Assembly: GCF_002937115.1 (NCBI RefSeq)
Contig: NZ_NHRY01000136.1
Location: forward strand, 1-56,344
Reading direction: 5' to 3'
From: Rhodopila globiformis
GTDB lineage: Bacteria > Pseudomonadota > Alphaproteobacteria > Acetobacterales > Acetobacteraceae
DNA length: 56,344 bases
Part shown: in pieces, positions 53,247 to 56,344 of the stretch
How positions within the stretch are numbered: position 1 is the first letter of the stretch
Layout of the letters: each line of letters opens with the position of its first letter
Made by a program: the position numbers and the translations under genes
Notes under the pieces: model-generated
Database searches by the model: none
What the model saw: only the letters and a program-made list of their open reading frames with translations
Told to the model about the DNA's origin: nothing

Positions 53247-53849
53247 TCAGGGTCCGGTTCTGTCGAGCGTTACCGCAAAAGTGCACCTCGGCTCGCCGAA
53301 TTGCCCCAACATGACGATCTGTCCGTTGAAGCGGTCGCCGGTGAACTGGCCGGTGATCCAGGTATTGCCATGCACCATTCGAAGTCTGTTGTTCCTGATC
53401 GTGCCGCGGAAGGCGCGCCAGCGTACAGAAGTGCCGTCGACCCGGAAGTCGCTTATTCTTTCTTTTCTGACGCAGGCGCCGCCGCCCGTGTTCGACGGGA
53501 AAGCGGATCCGCTGTAAACGCCATCCTGGCCGCTTTGCGCCGGCGCCGGCCGATTGCCATCAGGATTGGCCGCAAGTGCATCTCCCGCCGGAGGAGACTG
53601 GGTGCGCGATGATTGCTCAAACGGCCAATCATCATTGCTTGCCGATGGACTGCCGGACCCGTGACCGGCCGTGCAAGCTGTCGTGAAAAGCCCAAGAATT
53701 GCAATGATACCAAAAAGCCGAACGGTTTGGCCGCGTCCGGCGGGGAGGCCCGACAATAGAGCGTGCAGTATACGCGGAGCCCGGTAACGCAGCCCGAAAT
53801 TCCGTAGGATGAACGAAATTGATGCAAAGGATAGGTGACGATATTTCAT
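53247..53849 (-). CDS. Putative envelope protein of unknown function
   Basis: About 200 residues. A hydrophobic stretch ending in a lipobox-like TTAC (FGIIAILGLFTTAC) lies at about residues 45-59, after an unusual basic N-terminal segment of 40 or more residues. Then a Ser/Pro/Asn-rich linker and a C-terminal domain of 75 residues with two Cys: GACVRKERISDFRVDGTSV and WITGQFTGDRFNGQI, which looks like a beta-rich fold. No ribosome site marks a start; the ATG 53849 is one of several choices and a shorter start near the hydrophobic part would make an ordinary lipoprotein. Confidence 0.55.
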   Translation of the reverse strand: MKYRHLSFASISFILRNFGLRYRAPRILHALLSGLPAGRGQTVRLFGIIAILGLFTTACTAGHGSGSPSASNDDWPFEQSSRTQSPPAGDALAANPDGNRPAPAQSGQDGVYSGSAFPSNTGGGACVRKERISDFRVDGTSVRWRAFRGTIRNNRLRMVHGNTWITGQFTGDRFNGQIVMLGQFGEPRCTFAVTLDRTGP

Positions 53850-53879
53850 TACGAACCACGCTCTTGCCATTGCACACAA

Positions 53880-54302
53880 TCACGTGGCGCCTTTGCGTGC
53901 AGGGCCGCATACGTGAACAAAACCTGTCATTGGCTGTTGCGCCTCGGTCAACCGGCTGACATGACATCCGTCACGGCCTGTGAGGGGCATCCTAGGCAAT
54001 CATTCTATCAACCGATACCGGAAGGGAGGGGAAGTGCACGGCGTCCCGGTCGTGTGCTGCGTGTCCCAATCTCGATCGAAAGCGAACCTCATTAGTGGCC
54101 TGGCAAATATGCGGTGACCTTTCATGGAGCCGATGGTTGCCGATGTTTAATGGACTGTACTGTCGCTCCAGGCTTCCACAACAATCGCTACATCGATTGG
54201 ATACGGTTCGGGACCTGGGACGCTGGGTTCCGCGCCGGGACAGCGCGCTTCCACACCGCAGGTCCGAGAACATGATATTCCTCCAGTTCGGAGCTGCCTG
54301 CC
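53880..54302. other. 423-base gap without a gene
   Basis: Nothing recognised on either strand. Confidence 0.4.
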
Positions 54303-54431
54303 ATGTCCTGTCGCCCTATCGCGGTTATCGTGCTGATAGGCGTATTTGCCGTCGCAGGGTGTGTGGAAACCCCCGTGGGACCGACCATCCAGGTCCTGGC
54401 GGGACCGAGCGAGTCTCACGGTGCGTTCTAG
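54303..54431 (+). pseudogene. 5' end of a small lipoprotein gene cut by an inserted duplicate
   Basis: A 42-residue frame: signal and lipobox VFAVAGC, then ETPVGPTIQVLAGPSESHGAF. The P.GPT..VL.GP motif with a following F is how many short alphaproteobacterial lipoproteins begin; their next residues (usually FQ.DD..C) are missing. The stop codon TAG uses the first base of GTGCACTGCAC, where the homology to the dipeptidase upstream region starts. The gene appears truncated by insertion of that duplicate. Confidence 0.6.
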
Positions 54432-54897
54432 TGCACTGCACAAATGATTGCGTGACTCAGGCCGGGGCAGGCGCAATGTCCCAATTACATGCAATCAATT
54501 CCAAAATTTTCACAGTCACAAGAAGAAGCAGGCGTACTATATATATTACCCTCATAGTTCGCTGAGCCATACAGCCCGCGGCGCGTCGATCACTGTCGCA
54601 TCGGAGGACTCTGTCATGCCAGGTGTTCAGGACAGCCCCATTTCCCGCGTCGACGAGGATTTGACCCTGGCCTGCCGTCGGTCGTTTGAGCTGTTGCGGA
54701 TTCCAGGCATCGGCTTGCAGCAAGAACACAAGAAAAATAGGCGGCACGCGGCAGAACGGCTGTGCGCGCAACCCGAGGAAGTCGGATTTCAGACGGCTAT
54801 CGTACCGACCGGCGGCCAACCGGTGGTACTTGGCTTCCAAGAGAGTTGTCGGGGAACAGCTGCACGATCCGACACGGTCTGCGGCCGTATGGTGTAG
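54431..54897 (+). pseudogene. Degenerate second copy of the M20 dipeptidase 5' region
   Basis: Homologous to 45940-46370: the palindrome GTGCACTGCAC, TTCCAAAATTTTCACAG, GGAGGACTCTGTCATGCC, and then a 93-residue frame from ATG 54616 whose first 70 residues align with the dipeptidase N-terminus (RSFELLRIPGIG, GFQTAIVPTGGQP) with a four-residue deletion and many substitutions. Homology ends near 54,840, before any metal-binding residue. It is a decayed duplicate including the promoter region. Confidence 0.8.
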
Positions 54898-54996
54898 TTC
54901 CATTCGCCATGGAAGCTGTCACGGACGAAATTGAGGCCCTGAATCCCAGTATCGGAAACCGCGATGCCCTCCGGGTATTCAGCCGGATCGAGTTTT

Positions 54997-55420
54997 CATC
55001 GGACGCTCATCCCGGTCCCGGTGGCGGGGCTGATGAGGTCGATGATGGCGCGGTAACTGACCAGCGGGTTGGCGCGCCAGTTCATGCTGATGCAGGTGAA
55101 CAGGCGATGCTCGATCTTGTTCCATGTGCTGGTGCCAGGCGGCAGGTGGCGGATCTCGATGGCGATGCCCGATCCGTTATTAAATCGCTACGGACCCTCT
55201 TTCCAGGGCCGCACGGGCACGTCGTTGCTGCCGCCATCGGCGCTGATCACCACACGTTTCGCGTTCGGATAGCGCTGACGGCCGATGTCCTGCCACCGGT
55301 GGCGGATCGACTGCGCCGCGAAGGCAGAGGTGCCGTGGTCAACGCCGACGCTGACCCGGCCGGTATTCGCCGCCAGATCATGCACGCCATACGGGATCGC
55401 CCGCCCCAGCGCCATTGGGC
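54997..55420 (-). mobile_element. ISAzo13-type transposase remnant (C-terminal half)
   Basis: Reading the minus strand from about 55,415: GRAIPYGVHDLAANTGRVSV, DHGTSAFAAQSIRHRW, NAKRVVISADGGSN; then, in another frame, HLPPGTSTWNKIEHRLFTCI, SMNWRANPLVSYRAIIDLI and a stop at 54997-54999. These are consecutive parts of ISAzo13-family transposases, with a deletion and frameshift near 55,190 and the whole N-terminal half missing. No terminal repeats seen. Not functional. Confidence 0.8.
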
Positions 55421-55509
55421 GTTGTTCGCCAGTGCCGTCACGGAGGCGGAATATTACCTTCGCTTGCCTCGGCTTTCGGATTCTTTGATGAATGTGAGGA
55501 GCGACGAGC

Positions 55510-55761
55510 ATGAGCCACCGTGAGGTCGTCCTCTGTAATGGCTTGCGAACTGCGATTGGCAAGTGCGATGTCAGTCTCAGGACGGTATCCGTACCCGCAC
55601 TCGGCACCATAGCTGTACGTGCGGTCATGCGGCGCTCCAGCCTTAAAGGTTCGGATGTCGATGCCGCTATCATGGGAAATGTAATCCAGACCGGCTACAA
55701 GATCAATCCGGTGCTGCAAGAAAGGATGAATGCCGGCCTTCCGGTGGTCTGCCGGCCATGA
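55510..55761 (+). pseudogene. Thiolase N-terminal fragment
   Basis: An 83-residue frame (ATG 55510, GAGGAG upstream) matching the first quarter of acetyl-CoA acetyltransferases: GLRTAIGK.D.SL near the start, then DAAIMGNVIQTG and ERMNAGLPV. Normal thiolases are near 390 residues; the active-site Cys is not reached. The region after GNVIQTG also looks altered. Probably a broken gene. Confidence 0.65.
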
Positions 55762-55853
55762 CCGTCAATCGCAGCGGCGGGGCGGCGCTCAAGCCGTCGC
55801 GTCGGCCTCCTGATCCCACGTCTTTTTGGCACCACACAGCAAGGAGTTTCACG

Positions 55854-56210
55854 ATGTCGTTTCACCGCATGCCATTGCTCGCAGCCGGCCTGGCGACCCT
55901 TTTCTTGCCACTTCCGGGCACCCCGGCGGCCCGGGCCGACGGCCTGATCTCGCGCGTCGCCATTGTGCGCATCTTCGTCCCCGGCGTGGAAAGCCAGGCG
56001 CAGCTGGCCGATCGGCTGCGGGCTGAGGGCTACACGAATGTCGTCATGAGCTCGGTCTATCCGACGCCCGTCAACCCCTATCCCCAGAGCAACCGCTCGT
56101 GGACCAGGCATCTCGATCTGACCCCGGTGCATGCCGGCTGGAACGGCGTTGCCACCAAGGACGGCCAGGTTGTCCAGGTCTATGCCCAACTCCTGTCGCG
56201 CTGGAACTGA
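55854..56210 (+). CDS. Small secreted protein of unknown function
   Basis: A 118-residue protein with a signal peptide (LLAAGLATLFLPLPGTPAARA) and a mature part of about 90 residues. AAGGAG lies seven bases before the ATG at 55854. The mature part has AQLADRLRAEGYTNVVMSSVYP followed by a tail with WNGVATKDGQVVQVY and LLSRWN, suggesting a compact alpha/beta fold. Family not recognised. Confidence 0.75.
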   Translation: MSFHRMPLLAAGLATLFLPLPGTPAARADGLISRVAIVRIFVPGVESQAQLADRLRAEGYTNVVMSSVYPTPVNPYPQSNRSWTRHLDLTPVHAGWNGVATKDGQVVQVYAQLLSRWN

Positions 56211-56250
56211 CCCGTCTGGCTCTTATTGGGCTCCAGGGTGGTGATCTGCC

Positions 56251-56344
56251 TCACCCGACCAAGCCACCGATCAGGGCGCCGAGCAGAGCTTTGCCGCGGC
56301 GACGGACGTTGTGCACGAACTGGAAGAAGCCGAGATACAGCGGC
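56251..56344 (-). CDS. Partial gene at window edge (3' end only)
   Basis: Minus-strand frame running off the window, ending YLGFFQFVHNVRRRGKALL, a short hydrophobic glycine segment and a stop at 56251-56253. Too short to assign; a transposase or a membrane-associated protein end are both possible. Confidence 0.3.
   Translation of the reverse strand, partial: PLYLGFFQFVHNVRRRGKALLGALIGGLVG

Noticed and set aside
54762-55523. 253-codon plus-strand frame across the right-end decay zone
   Set aside because: The minus strand here encodes consecutive ISAzo13 transposase segments, so this frame is their shadow.
1-56344. CRISPR arrays, tRNA or rRNA genes
   Set aside because: No regularly spaced repeats and no cloverleaf or rRNA-like sequence was found on reading through; the repeats seen are few and palindromic or degenerate.

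Overview
The window is GC-rich, densely coding DNA of an alphaproteobacterial type. The dispersed palindrome built on CCGTCATGGCCGGGC, the Tat-exported branched-chain-type binding proteins, the bacteriophytochrome and the Mrp operon arrangement fit Rhodospirillales, perhaps Acetobacteraceae; that placement is inference. No rRNA, tRNA or CRISPR array was seen.

Region 1 (about 0.8-18.9 kb) is an amide-utilisation locus. A KDPG/KDPGal-type aldolase converges on a minus-strand pair: an unexported AmiC-like ligand sensor and an AmiR-like ANTAR antiterminator. Divergent from them runs a long plus-strand cluster: two amidase-signature amidases, a complete urea/amide-type ABC transporter (binding protein, two permeases, two ATPases), a second complete transporter of the same type, an acetamidase/formamidase, an SDR oxidoreductase and an amidohydrolase_2 protein. 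The leader before the first amidase has a small hairpin with an A1/G4 hexaloop followed by a 9-bp hairpin, which suggests ANTAR control. The plausible logic is: a cytoplasmic sensor binds an amide, releases the ANTAR protein, the leader is read through, and the amide is imported and hydrolysed. The substrate is not known.

Region 2 (18.9-25.1 kb) is decayed signalling DNA. A bacteriophytochrome with a CheA-like kinase end has three in-frame stop codons in one frame, then is fused to the tail of a dCACHE sensor domain that leads, after a frame change, into an intact PAS-GGDEF-EAL protein. A remnant of a similar dCACHE sensor lies at the left edge of the window.

Region 3 (25.2-32.7 kb) holds a DUF962 protein, a metallophosphoesterase with an AI-2E-type permease, a membrane protein, and a minus-strand series of patatin lipoprotein, glycine-zipper lipoprotein and Rap1a/Tai-like protein. 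Its intergenic DNA carries three kinds of dispersed repeat.

Region 4 (32.7-42.5 kb) is one apparent operon in which an RND efflux pair runs by start/stop overlaps into a seven-gene Mrp-type cation/proton antiporter (E, F, G, MbhD/E-B fusion, C, and two proton-channel subunits). The fusion gene contains an 80-bp palindromic repeat inside its reading frame.

Region 5 (42.5-56.3 kb) has small secreted and membrane proteins, an AraC regulator, a patatin, an M20 dipeptidase, and a minus-strand porin/AbgT/SLC13 set convergent with the dipeptidase. The last 2.5 kb is a scrapyard: a second, broken copy of the dipeptidase 5' end with its upstream region has cut off a lipoprotein gene, followed by an ISAzo13-type transposase remnant, a thiolase fragment, a small secreted protein and a partial gene at the window edge.
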